From assembly GCA_963693085.1 (NCBI GenBank), contig OY856409.1, forward strand, positions 1,534,095,372 to 1,534,159,371: DNA of 64,000 bases, read 5' to 3'. A program made the position numbers and the translations under genes. This document shows positions 13,032-25,287 of this stretch, piece after piece. The notes under the pieces are model-generated. The model worked only from the letters and a program-made list of their open reading frames with translations. It was not told the DNA's origin and ran no database searches. The stretch's first letter is position 1, and every line of letters begins with the position of its first letter. Source of the DNA: Alisma plantago-aquatica (taxonomy: Eukaryota; Streptophyta; Magnoliopsida; Alismatales; Alismataceae).

Positions 13032-16000
13032 TGTAACAACCCTGACCTGGGTTATATTTTAACCCTAGATGTTTTGCCGAATAAGTTTGAGTAGATTCTT
13101 AATCTTATCTTGGGAAAAGTAATTAGGGCTCATGAGAAACTTATGTTTCAATTTTGGTCCTGATTGAGCAATGTTGAAGCAATGTTTCCTTATTTTGGAC
13201 TAAAGTGCAAATTACCCAAGTTGAAGGGTTAAATTGCAAATGTTGCATGATAAGATGTTCCTATGATGTTGAGACATCATAAGAATGAATATGATGTAGT
13301 GATATGGTTTTCACAAGCTTGGGCACCAAGATTAAGCTTGTAAAGCAATCCTTGTGCATTAAAACCTAGTTTTGGTGTAATGTGCAATTTACCCAAACCC
13401 TAGGATTCAATATACAAATTACCACTTCAATAAGGTCCCTAATGTTTCTTGTCATCTTTTAGAACAAATAAAATGAGAAGGGCGCCTCATTTGAATTAAT
13501 TTGGAGGAGAGAGAATCTTGATATTAAAATAATCAAGATTTAATCCTAAGTGAAACCCTAATCCAATTTAGGGCAAAAATGAATGTATTAATTAAAGGGC
13601 CTTCAAACAAAATTAAAATGGTTGGATTCAGATGTGAGTGGATAAGACTAAAGCCTTACAAAGGCACGAGCATATCCTAAGGAGGTGAAATTCCACTCAC
13701 CATTATTATAAGAAAAAGAATTTCCACTCAAATATGGATATTCTTATTATAAGGGTTAAGGTGCTTAATTTCTTTTCCCTTAATTCATGGATAATGGAAG
13801 GGAGTTCGGTTGGGATAGAGATGCCCTTTCATGCAAGAAACCAAGCGAGAAGTGATGGCAACAATTTTGGAATTAAAAGACTTTTATAAAGTATCTTCTC
13901 TCTCCTCAATTTTCTTATAAAAGTACCTTTTCCAAGCCAAAAAAAGGCTTTTTTCGGATTTCTTTCTTTCCCCTTTCTTGGAAAACTACCGAGGATATGT
14001 GGAGGATGAGTAGGAAGATACCCAACCTGTTGGTAAGGTTATTGACCTCCTTTCACCTTGAATCCATGGTGAAAATAAATGATCAATGCATGGATTCTTC
14101 ATAACTCGATCCCCTCTTCAGTTCTAACCAATTCTTTTCACTCAAAGCATGAGGACGACCCTTGGAGTAGTGAAAGGAGTTGCATCCACCATTGTTTCCA
14201 TGATATTGGAGCTTTGGAGCTCAATTGGAGGCGGGTTTTATAACTTGAACCCATAGTCTTTGTTATTGAACTCAATTTCTCAATTCAATTAATTCAATTG
14301 CTCTTTTTGTAATACCCTTGATTTGTTGGTGCAATTGCCATGAAGATGGCAGTAGGTTTCGAATGTTTGCAGGTTTATGATGATGACATCATCACAAGCA
14401 CACACCTTATCCAAAGAATGAGCAAACGGTTTTCAAAACCGCATGATTTTAGTTAGTTGCAAAACCGAATGGACACTTTTGAGTTCAAAACCGTTTGGAG
14501 TATTTGGACTCCAAGACCGCATGGGTAATTCACTCAAAAACGTATGGTTAATACACCCAAGACCGCATGGGTAATTACGCAAGACCGCATGGGTAATTGT
14601 GCCCAAGATCCAGTGGATAATTCACCTAAAAAACAAATGGGTTTCAACTTCAAGATCGATTGGGTAATTTAGTCCAAAACCGAATGGGTAATGGACTCAA
14701 AACCGTTTGAGATGGTTGAGAAAGGGTTTACCGTTTGATATTCCTGTTCCTAATTATGTTGGTTGATAAACAACCAAATTTTATGGATTAATTACAAAGG
14801 AATCATGAGTTGAAGGCTAATCAATTAGGCAAACCTAATTGGATTAAGTCCTGATTTTCAACTTGAGTATTTTAACTTTTTGGGCAAACGGTTTCAAAAC
14901 CGTTTGAAAGAGTTGACCAAGGGTTGAACGTTTGCGAATCCTGTTACTAATTATGTTGGTTGATAACCCACCAAGTTTGATGGATTAATTCCAAAGGAAT
15001 CATGAGTTGAAGGCTAATCAATTAGGCAAACCCTAATCTGATTAAGTGCTGATTTTCAACTTGATTGATTTGACTTTTTGGGTTATTTAGCCCAAACGGT
15101 TTCAAGACCGTTTGAGGATCACCCAAACGGTCTCAAGACCGTTTGGGGGTCACCCAAGACTGTTTGTAGGTCTAGGGTAGGATATGGTTAAGTGTTTGAA
15201 GGACAAAAGATATGGTGTTTACCCTAATCGGTTAAGTGCTGATTTTGCATTGAAATGAGTTGATGTTTTGGGTTGATTGACCCAAACAGTTTCAAAACTG
15301 TTTGGGAATCACCCAAACGGTCTTGAGACCGTTTGGGGATCATCCAAGACCGTTTGGAGGTCTAGGATTAAGCATGTTTGACCAATTTAAGGTCTAAACG
15401 TACCAAATCACTTTGCAATTAAGTGTTGATTTGATGATCAACTCAATAGTTCAAACCCTAATGATTTTCAGTAGAATCCAAGGGTTGGATGAGACAAACG
15501 GTCTCAAGACCGTTTGGACCTCATCCAAAGATCTCAAGACCGTTTGGAGGCCACCCAAGACCGTTTGGAGGTCTAGGGTTGAGTATGGTTAAGCAATTGA
15601 AGATCCAAAGGTACTAAGTTGAAGTGCAATCAAATGCTGATTTGGTGATCAATCTAATGATCCAAACTTTGATTGATTTACTTGGATTTTGATGTTGACA
15701 TGGAAAAACGGTGTCAAGACCATTTGGAGGTCATCCAAACGACCTCAAGACCCTTTGGGGTCAGGTCATGCCCAATTTGGATGATGGTCCAATGGTTTTA
15801 AAGTAACTAGTTTCACATTGGTTAATGTTGAAGGATCATCGATTCTAAACCCTAATTCAATTGATTCAAATCCTAATTGATGACCAATTGAAGGTTAATT
15901 GAGGGTAAAATCAGTTGAAGGTTGACCTATTAAACTCAATTGAAGTATGATGACAGGTCCAATTGATGATTGTTTCCATGGATTCAATGATTGAAGGAAT

Positions 16001-19000
16001 CAACATTGGAAACCCTTATCCAATTTGTTTGGTTGAGATCATATTTGGTCCATGCGGTTTTGAGAAGGTTTGGACCAACGGTCTCAAGACCGTTTGAGTC
16101 CAAACGGTCTCAAGACCGTTTGGGGCCAAACAGTCTCAAGACCATTTGGGACCAAACGATCTCAAATCGTTTGGAGACCCAAATTGCAAATAGTTTCAAT
16201 ACCAACCTTGTCCAATTGATTTCAAGTACGACTTGTTCAATGTTTTTAACCAATTGATTTATGAGAACCCAGATCATTGAGGGTCTAAGTAATTAATTTT
16301 GTGAAGATCAACATGGTTAATCCATTTGAATATCTCATGTTATTAAAGGTCCAATATGTTGAACCTATATAGATACTTAATGCAATTGAATATTTAAATG
16401 GTTAACCCAATTGATCATTTTGTGCAATTGAAAGTTTAATTGGTCAATCCTTTTAAATTCCTTATATAATTGATGGTTTAATTGATTAGACCATTTGGAC
16501 ATCTAATATGATCAAAGGTCAATCAGCTATGTGATTATTAAAGGTGTAGAGCCATGATAATTGTGTAGGTTAACCCTAGCTATGTGTACTCAAGTGAAGA
16601 GTTGACCTAGATTAATCTTGGTGTAATTAACATCCTAAAGAGGATGAGAGAGGGAATGATAGAGATGATTTCTTATATAATTAATCCCTAGTTTTCTCAT
16701 TATGAGTAAAATATGTGATAAGGGTTGATTCATAATAATGAGATCATGAAACCCTAATCAATGAGCCCTAACCCTAATTAGAGCAATGTTATGTATTATA
16801 GAAATGCTATGTGTGAAACCGTAATTAGAGAAATGCTATGTGTGAAACCCTAATCTAGGGAAAAGATGAGTGTTATCATAAATCCAAGGTGATGATGTAA
16901 TCCTAACTTAGTGTAACAATGAAGGAAACCCTAATTTAATGGGAATTGTATATCCTAACCCTAATTTGAGTATGAGGAAAGAGAAACCCCACTTAGATGT
17001 GAATGATAAACCCTAATCCCTAAAATGGGATAAAGGTATATGAAACCCTAATATAGGGTTGTGCTACTAATCCTATGTGAAGACCTAGCACTGGGTGATG
17101 TGTTGTGAAATCCTAATTTCACATAATACTAGGTGAAACTTTGATATAGAAGGATGATTATGTAAAACTCTATTGAAGAGTAATACTATGTGAAATCCAT
17201 AAGTATATGGAATATGCTATGTGAATCCTCAAATTATAAGTGTGGAGAATACTATTCCTAATAGTGGAATAGTGATTAATGTTATGACAAATGTAACACC
17301 TACAACGGTTGATAATTGATATCCTTATATTAATAGTTCCTAACTTAAGGATGAGTCTATAGTATTGGCAATAGTTCTATAATCTAAGTGAGTGACTAAT
17401 GACCAATACTTTACATAATAATTGTGATGAACTGGTGCATAAAGTATTAGGATGGGGAATACCCTAATACAAACTAAGTGTATGAACTCAAGTAAGATAA
17501 AGGTGTTGAGGGAAATTATACATCAAGATATGATAGATATCACATCCAACACCCCAATGCTGGTATACCTTGATGTGTTATAAGTCCAATATAATTGGAT
17601 AAATGACACATGAGATGTGTCATATCAATGGTTACATTGATATGTAATGTACTCTGTTGAATGTAGGCTAACATGCCTTATGAAAAGGTTAATCCAAACC
17701 TATAAACTATTATGTAATCATATTCTGGAAAAGAAGAGAGAGAAACTCAAGCTATGTGTTAATAATTCATTTAATGATGAATGATGAGAATAAAGAATAT
17801 GATTGAATGCTTATGATTATTCATATTGATTCCTTACTATGTGAACCCTGATACAGAGTAATGCTATGTGAAACTTTAATACAAGTCAATGCTATGTGAT
17901 CCCTAATGCAACGTAATGCTATGTGAAATCCTATGACAAGTTAATGATATGTAAACCCTAATACAAGGTATTACTATGTGAAATTCTAATACAGGATAAT
18001 CCTATGTGAATCTGAAATATAGACTAATGAGTTATGAATGTAATAAGATAACCCTCGAATTGCATGATATTGATAAGTAATTGTGTCATGATTACTAATC
18101 ATGCAGATATGTTGAGAAGATGAGCATAGCCAGGTATGGGCTATGATGCTTTGTTATTGAGAAATTTTTATAGGCTTTATAAGCCTTCATATGCTTTGTG
18201 TAGTAAGAATCATTGAACTTTGTGTACTATGTGCAATACATTATGTAGCAAGAATCATGATGTTCTTCGTCAGATGATCTGAAGGTATGAAGTTACCTAA
18301 TAAGTGATAACAAGTATTCTATGGTGAATTATGGGTTCAAATACCTAGATACTATAATCATGATGATGAACCTATTAAGAAATGGAATTGTGCTTGGTGA
18401 GTTGAGGGACTAAGGTCCCAACACTTTGTGAAAAGAGTATGGCTACATGCCATGACTCTACAATGACAATGCCAGGCTTTAGATATATGAGCTTATCCTG
18501 AAGAGAGTTAATGTTGTGGTAATGATTCTATAATGAATAAATATTATACATGTTCTTCATATTCCTTAAAGGATAAGTGAAATGTTGATTATATCAAGTT
18601 ATAACTGCAATGCTTCTGATAAGAATAATGTTCTAATCTGTTAGACATTAAAATATATGTTGTCAAATAAATATGACTCATCTATTCATATATATCTTCT
18701 TAAGCTGCAATAATAATGTTTCTGGCGGAGAGTTATATCTCTCTCTGGGGCAATTCACAATTGTCTCACCCCCGTGGGAATCACATTTTAAGGTGGACGT
18801 AGACAAGGAGGCAGGAATCCTTCAGTAGGTGAAGGACAGCAGCATCATCAGGGACAGTAGTGAAGTCTCAGGTGGAGACACTGGCTGTTATGCCTTGTAT
18901 AGATGTAGATAGAGTCCTATGTGTCGTCTCTGTACTCTCAGGTCCTCGGAGTAGTAGTTAGTGCTTTCAGAATTTTGTCTCACTTCCTCGAGACTTTATA

Positions 19001-19237
19001 CTACTTGTGTTTAGCTTGACATGATAGTTAATGCTTGTAACTCACAGATAGAGATGATACAAGTTATGTACTTTTGAAGAACAGAATGTAAATGTGTTAC
19101 TTTTCTTCTATGTGAGAAAGTTTTTACTTGATGGATATTTTGATAAAAAGGTTTTATTTTTAGTGATTTTTGGTAATCCGCTGCTTAGTGAATGCTTCTG
19201 CATTAGTTAATTATGTTTTCATGAGTTGTATGCCACA
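13032..19237 (+). mobile_element. Element B: 3' LTR (6206 bp)
   Basis: Starts TGTAACAACCCTGACC after the polypurine tract and ends TGCCACA, the same end as the 5' LTR at 11161. At about 6.2 kb it is exceptionally long; most plant LTRs are below 2 kb and only a few families such as Ogre are near 5 kb or more. It contains no credible gene. It keeps the dyad array (about 14430-16180), telo-box repeats (about 16745-17060), the CTATGTGAAA repeats (about 17840-18030) and a conserved segment near 18720-18795 resembling the R/U5 part of gypsy LTRs. Confidence 0.9.
14430..16180. repeat. Array of AAACGGTC...GACCGTTT dyads in LTR B (copy 2)
   Basis: The best preserved array of this family. Clear dyads occur near 14885, 15094, 15125, 15315, 15496, 16078 and 16102, most with the centre TCAA or a one-base variant. 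Single half-sites followed by GCATG are interspersed at 14510-14600. Arms and centres form near-perfect 20-base palindromes in AT-rich surroundings. Confidence 0.9.
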
Positions 19238-19559
19238 AAAACATTATAAAGCATGCCACAATAGTGAATTAACTGTTACGAATCATGATCATCACAAAGT
19301 CACAACATCTTATATTGCTTGAATGATAATGCCAATCCTAGTATCATGATTGGATATGTCGACACGAGAAATTTGTGACAAGGTGAATTTGAACTAAGGC
19401 TCCATATATCTTACAAGAAGGCATATCTAGAGAGGAGGAAGGTTGTCTGTAAAATATTTGAAGACTGAGAATCATCATATCATAGTTTGTTGTCGTTCCT
19501 GATTTCTCTGACATAATATATTCCAAGAACTATATATGCCCACCTTATTGATGATTATA

Positions 19560-20067
19560 CCCTTCAAACTGAAGGCACTCGTAGATTCAAGAGGTTGTTT
19601 TGGGCATTTGGTCCAGCTGTGAGGGGTTGGGCCTATTGCAAGCATGTTCTTACTGTTGATGGCACATTTTAACAGGAAAATATACTGGCATACTTCTCAT
19701 TTCATGTGCAATAGATGCTGATAATGGTCTATTTCCACTTGCTTTTTCTGTTGTCAAGAAAGAAAATAAGGACTCCTGGGAGTGGTTCTTTGGTTGTCTA
19801 CAAACTTGTATTCCAATCATTCTACGACATACATACTTGTGTATTATTTCTGATTGAATGAGTGGGATTTTTCCAGCACTTGAATCAAAATTTGATTGGG
19901 CTCAACATCGTTATTGTCTTGGACATATTCGGGAGAACTTCCATAAGAAGTTCAAGTCCAAGGAGTTGAGAGAGCTTTTGTGGAAGATGGGATCCACAAC
20001 TGATACACATGAATTTGATCGTCATATGACTGTTATAGAAACCATAGAACCAACAGCGAAGGTGTAA
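19560..20067 (+). pseudogene. MULE (Mutator-like) transposase fragment
   Basis: The conceptual translation matches the central MULE transposase domain: the segment LTVDGTF, then after a frameshift near 19670 GKYTGILLISCAIDADNG, FPLAFSVVKKENKDSWEWF, IISD and MSGIFPAL, and HRYCLGHIRENFHKKF. These include the DGTF aspartate and the second aspartate (ISD) of the DDE site. An in-frame TGA follows ISD where an arginine codon is expected, consistent with CGA-to-TGA decay. The rest of the transposase and any terminal inverted repeats are absent. It lies just right of element B in what was host DNA before later insertions. Confidence 0.85.
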
Positions 20068-20394
20068 GGGCACTGACCTCCATTTTGGGCTTATCCTATT
20101 TGCTTTGCCTAACCCTGGTGTTTAGTTTCTTGCTAATCACCTTTAGTGGTGATTTGGGTTTGTTTGTGCTTGTTGAGTGTTGGAGGTGCTACTTGAAATT
20201 AACCCAAGTCTAGGGTTGATGATCAAGTTTGTCACCTTGAGAGGTATTCCTCTCTCTCCTTGCTTCCTCTAGTGTTGAGAAGAAGGGATGGGGCTCGTTG
20301 CTTGAGTTACTTTGGGCTTGGATGAGCCTTTTTGGGTCCTGTTATGCCTTGCTTGAACCTTGCTTAACCTTGTTGGACCTTGTGTCGACCATAG
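20068..20394. other. Host flank left of the copia element
   Basis: No gene. The motif GAGAGGTATTCCTCTCTCTC resembles repeats right of the solo LTR (33300-33490). The end, TGTCGACCATAG, resembles the GTGTCGGCCATGG units right of the copia element. I infer that 20068-20394, 26236-26917 and 33244-34320 were once continuous. Confidence 0.5.
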
Positions 20395-21342
20395 TGAAAA
20401 ACCACTTCTCATGGAATTACACAAAATACAATACTTTGTTACACCCCTTTGGTCAACCTTCACTTGAAGTGGATGCACCAACTTGAGGTAGCCTTCTTGA
20501 GGCTGTGGACAGGAGATACTAGCCTATAAGACATGAAATTAGAGCAAGGAAGGAAGTAGCCAATTGCCAATATGCTCTAATTGCTCAAAAATAGGTTGCT
20601 CAATTGCAAGTATGCTCAAGTGTATCACAAGTGTAGCTTAGGTGTCTTTAGGTGTCCTAAGGCATGTCCTATTTATAGGAATGGCCTACAAGTGCTTAAG
20701 GACATTCTAGACACTTTCTAGGGGGTTCTAAGTGCTTAACTAGTCGTTAGGCACAAGTTGGTTGCATTAGCAACGACTAATTAATTTATTCTGCAGTTGT
20801 TGTCAGAGTCCATCTCGGTCGAGGAATTGTCGATCGAGATACCTACTCGGTCGAGGTTTTGTCGACCGACAGGCTCTCTGAATCAAGTGTTTACAACGTT
20901 CATCTCCAACTGCCAACTACCTTGTCAGCTACGTCTAACGGCTACTTGGGTCTTTCTCGGTCGAGAAGTTTATCGACCGAGAGTGTCTCGGTTGAGGGGT
21001 TTATCGACCGAGATTGACCCTGTTTCAATGTTTCAATTTAAGGCATGAGTGTGCATATGTGACACTATTGAAGGGGATGACCTATCTAAGTGTAGTGATT
21101 GGCTAGGGAAGATCTAACGTTTGATTTACATGATGTCTAAGTACTTGTACATTATATATTTGTACAAGTTTACAATTGATTACATTTCATGAAATTTACA
21201 AGTATTCAAGCATATAGATTCCCTAGTACTTTGTCATGCACCTTATTCCTACAACACTCAATTAGCTCGTTAGATTAACAAGAATGAAATGTTTGTCATC
21301 ATCGAAACAAAGGGATATATCATAATGTCAATTTAGCCAACA
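20395..21342 (-). mobile_element. Element C: 3' LTR
   Basis: 948 bp, TG...CA when read on the minus strand, nearly identical to 25288-26235. It carries four TCGGTCGAC-type dyads (about 20814-21017) and, about 140 bp downstream on the minus strand, a CCTATAAATAGG box at 20668-20679. Confidence 0.9.
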
Positions 21343-21365
21343 ATATACCCCTTTTTGAAGATGAC
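21343..21365 (-). other. Element C polypurine tract
   Basis: On the minus strand a purine-rich segment containing AAAAAGGGGTATAT lies directly before the 3' LTR start TGTTGGC. It marks the end of the internal region and fixes minus orientation. Confidence 0.75.
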
Positions 21366-21948
21366 AAACATTTCCTAAATATAAAATAAGGAAATATAAA
21401 ACATGTGAGTTTCATACCTGAGATTTACCTTTGTAGCCATCTTTGGTTTTGCAAGTGACTGCTGGCCAAGATATTATGAAACTCATTTTAATTTTATGTT
21501 TGTGATTTTATATTATTTCTCCCCCTTTGTCATTTCAAAAAGATATCCAATATAATCATTTAGTATGAATTTTTTTTTCTTTCTAAATTTTATGCTTTGC
21601 TCCCCCTTAAAGAGATATCCAATTGAAATCAAGAGATTAATGCACTCTAATAGATTGTCAATTTAGCCAAAATTTAGATAATTGCAAAGATTTTATCCTT
21701 CGTGATTCATTACATATATATTACTTCCCTTACTTTGTATGCTCTACTATAATAGTCTAAGTGATGTCATAGAACGAACAACAGCTTAACATTTTACAAG
21801 ATGACTCATAAGCTTTAAAAGATATCCATTATAATCATGCAAAGATAACCAATTTATTGCAAACATAACTAATTCATTACAACCATGTAAAGATAACCAT
21901 TAAAACTATGTAAAGATAACCATTTCGTAACAGCTATTACAGAGAATC

Positions 21949-22146
21949 TCACTGCAAAGACCTAAGCATTACATCAATATCTGGGTCTTTTCCAAGAAAT
22001 GGCTGAACTCCATAATACTTGGCTAAAGTTTGCCACTCCAAAGCACCTATCTTGGTTAAGGCATATGCCTCCAAGAAAGTGGTTACACGATCAAAGAGAA
22101 AATGAGCAAAAATAAGTTGAGATATGACCAAGGACCCTAGTTGCAT
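21949..22146 (-). pseudogene. C-terminal fragment of putative plant transposon protein ORF
   Basis: The 65-residue frame contains FDRVTTFLEAYALT, GALEWQTLAKYYG and PFLGKDPDIDV. It matches, with few changes, the C-terminal part of the accessory ORF in the CACTA element (51837-53297). The N-terminal part is absent, so this is a remnant. It lies upstream of the copia polypurine tract, the place where some SIRE-type elements carry an additional ORF, but whether it is native to the copia or acquired is open. Confidence 0.75.
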
Positions 22147-22149
22147 ATT

Positions 22150-23681
22150 TATATGTCTATCTCAACTTAACATAATGGGATAACAAATTAATTCAAGTAT
22201 AACTTGGATATATATATATAATTCTTTTAAACCTGCAAAAACAGTTCTGATTTACTTACTGAAAAACAGTTCTGAAATAGTTCAGAACCTGTCTCGATCG
22301 AGAATCTGTCGACCGAGAACAACTATCAGTCGAGAAATGGTCGACCAAGCAGGTTACTGACTTTCAGTCTATAATAAATCTGCTGAATGTGTTTTCAATT
22401 GAACAAATTACTATCTATTTATTGTTAATAACTGATCTTACATGCAAAACAAGTTGAAGACCATTTTTGAAAAACTTATAAATATAAATGAGATTATTTC
22501 GGTTGATCCTCTAAATAAGTTAAAAATCATGCTTAGCTTAATAAAAAGAAATTACGGTTTTATCATTATTCACATGATTTTTTTAAAAGTATTTCCTGGT
22601 CTATCCATATAGAAATCATGTGTATGACATCTAGTTTAAAAGATCACAATCATTGTACTTCATGAAATTATCATTATATGCTTTTACTATTCTATCATTA
22701 CATCATGGATATGCTTTCATTATTTCATCAAGATGATGCTATGTTAGCACAAATGGATAATGATAATTGTATGCATGGATACATGAATGATTATTGTATG
22801 CATGGATCCTTGATGATACATAGGCAAGCAAAATGATTCATTGGTGATATGTTGCTTAGAACAAGAACTTTAATGCTTGCAAGAGCACAATATTATAACA
22901 TATATGATAAAAATTTCTCAATTAGTATCTATAAGAACTTGAGATATTATTCTTGCTTTCAAGGATATATATTTTCTTGAAGAATCTTATGATTAATGTG
23001 AAAATAAGGGTACAAGAAGAAATATAATTTGATATTTATGTACCTACAACAAAGCTTATATAAATATTCTAGAAAAATTAAGGATGGTTATCTTCATATC
23101 GAGTATCACTCAAAATGCCTCAAATTGATATCTAACCAAGTTACCTACAGACATTATACTTCACATATGCGTGTTCAACTTGAAAATCTGCAAAATTGCC
23201 TCTTGGTTGAAATCTAGTTTGACCAAGGGGCGCTATGGTCGTAGTCAAGGTCGACCTAAAATAAGCTTGACACAATACTTATTTGAATAATCACAATATT
23301 ACTCCCTTAGAAAATATAGATATGCTCTACAAATTCAGTCTATCATTTGCACAAAAAATCAGCTTAAAAAATTCATTCAGAGAAAGTCTCTCGGTCGACG
23401 AATTGCTCGACCGAAAACATCTCGGTCAGTTATTCCTTTTCGACCGATAGATTTTCTAGAAAGAACTAAATGGGCAACACTCAGACACACTCCCGGTCGA
23501 CAATTGTTCGACCGAGCCACTGTCGGTCGACAAATTTTTCGACCGAGAATTGACTGTTGGAATACGACCGTTGGAATCTGACCGTTTGAATATGACCGTT
23601 ACCGGTCGACCGTTGGGCGACCGAGACGTGTGCCTAGGATATGACTATTGCAGTCGTCGGTCGACTAATTGTTAGTCCAAT
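22150..23681. other. Element C interior without recognised genes, with dyads
   Basis: AT-rich sequence with no coding similarity I can identify. It contains GTCGAC-type dyads near 22290-22350 and 23395-23670 and single half-sites such as GACCGTTGG and GACCGTTTG at 23560-23620, where both dyad families of this window come closest in sequence. A short repeat around TTGTATGCATGGAT occurs at about 22770-22810. Confidence 0.6.
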
Positions 23682-24326
23682 TGAAAAACCACTAGAGGGG
23701 GGTGAATAGGGTTTTACAATTATTTAATAATTATTTAACTCAAACAACCACAAATGAGAAACCAAGAAGGAGACAAAGGGTTTAGAGTGGTTCCAACCTT
23801 AGAAAATATTAAGGTTGTCAGTCCACTACCCGGTTGCTTACCCAACGGGGATTTTGAAAGTATTAACTTTATTACCTTCTCAAGGAATTACACAAAATAC
23901 AATACTTTCTTACACCCCTTTGAACAACCTTCACTTGAAGTAGATGCACCAACTTGAGGTAGCCTTCTTGAAGTAACTTCAAGCTCCCCCTTGAAGTAGC
24001 CTTCCTCTTTGAAGTAACCTCCCGTTGCACCAGCCTTCTTGAAGTAGTTCAAAGTCTTCTTCTTCACCAAGAAGATCACGACCCTCTCCAATCCGCAACC
24101 TCCAACCTAGGAGTAGCAAGGAGAGTACAAGCAATAAAAGTGAACAAGAAAGGAAAATGGAAATTACAACTTATCCTTTGAAGCACAAGGCTTGATTTGC
24201 CTAGATCAAGCGTGTAGATCTCCTAACCAATGTATATGAAATTGTGATTGTTGTGGATAGGAGATACTAGCCTATAGGACACGAAATTAGAGCAAGGAAG
24301 GAAGTAGCCAATTGCCAATATGCTCA
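23682..24326 (-). mobile_element. Partial copia LTR inside element C
   Basis: Begins TGAAAAACCACTAGAGGGGG and from about 23880 to 23975 and 24245 to 24326 matches the element C LTR (20400-20490, 20510-20580). It breaks off at 24326 in the middle of the LTR and joins directly to gag sequence. It contains about 190 bp with the GGGGGGTGAATAG signature that the two outer LTRs lack. This looks like a nested or recombined copy of a related element with the rest deleted. Confidence 0.7.
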
Positions 24327-24327
24327 T

Positions 24328-24819
24328 TTAGTTTGGGGGTTTTGGAACCCATACTAACTCGACATATTTTTTCTTATAAGGACATGAAAAAGAATAGTGC
24401 CCAAGGCGCAAACAATAATGACAACATATAGAATCAACCTCATATATCTTTCTATGATTTTGGTCTAGGTCGTTCTTGGGTATATATGAATTTGTGCCTT
24501 TAGGTATATATATAGATTGATGTGCTTGTATCTTTCTCCAACTAGGTTTATGATAAGATTTTCCCTTAGGCTTGTAACCTAGTCCTATCCTTCCAACTTG
24601 ATGGTAAGAATCATTTAAGATTTGATAAAGAATGCCATTATTATTTAGACTACTAACTTCTTGTTGTAACTTAGCAATATCATCCATTCTCTTCTTGATA
24701 TCTAGCTTGGCTTGATCTAGATTAGATAATAAAGAATTTCTTTCTTTCACGATAGTATCATAATCTAGATGTGTACACAAAACAGGTTGTTTTTGAAGAT
24801 GATTTACTTCAGTTTGCAA
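24328..24819 (-). pseudogene. Copia gag fragment with CCHC zinc knuckle
   Basis: The 163-residue frame begins in a coiled-coil-like region (LSNLDQAKLDIKKRMDDIAK) and ends with a zinc knuckle CHYCLRLGHYSFSC, which fits C-x2-C-x4-H-x4-C of retroviral and copia nucleocapsids. In copia gag this binds the genomic RNA. Protease and integrase should follow, but the reading frame ends at 24328 where a partial LTR is joined. It is a decayed, truncated gag. The CCHC motif is seen directly; the copia assignment rests on the LTR, primer site and gene order. Confidence 0.8.
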
Positions 24820-24949
24820 GTTAATCTTTTCTAGAGAGAGAAGATTGCAATCCGCCTCTATTGTTTTTATCCTAATATTATGATCTTCAATAATCTTTTT
24901 AAGATCTTCATTTTCAGATGTAATAGCAAGAAGCTTAGCATGTAACTCA

Positions 24950-25240
24950 TCATTTGCTTTTATTAGATTTCTTTAATTTCTTCTTGCACTCAATATATTT
25001 ATTATGTGTCTCTTCAAGAATAGCAACTAGCTCTTCTTTAGATAAATAAAAAAGACTTACCTCTTCTTCTTTTTCTTCACTTATTGTTGCAATAAGACAA
25101 TCTTTGTGCTCATCTTCCTTCTTTGACCTCCATGGGAAACCAATTGTTGTGTGGCTTGTTCCTAAGCACCAACTGCAACTTGTTGAGGATTTGTCCATAC
25201 TTTTCCTTTGCTTGCAGTTGTAGACACCACCACCCTTCAT
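24950..25240 (-). pseudogene. Copia gag, upstream fragment
   Basis: Contains a second cysteine-histidine segment (CSWCLGTSHTTIGFP) and acidic sequence CLIATISEEKEEEVS followed by KEELVAILEETHNKYIECKK. The acidic block followed by a helical segment resembles the part of SIRE-type copia gag between the zinc knuckle and the coiled coil. It starts about 50 bp after the primer site, so the gag N-terminus has been lost by deletion. About 130 bp of coding-like DNA in other frames separate it from 24819. Confidence 0.6.
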
Positions 25241-25273
25241 TCTTCAAGACCTTGTTAGGGTTCCTTGAAGCCT

Positions 25274-25285
25274 GCTCTGATACCA
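25274..25285 (-). other. Element C primer binding site
   Basis: GCTCTGATACCA on the plus strand is the complement of TGGTATCAGAGC, the initiator tRNA-Met primer site. It lies two bases from the LTR at 25288 and establishes minus orientation. Confidence 0.9.
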
Positions 25286-25287
25286 AT

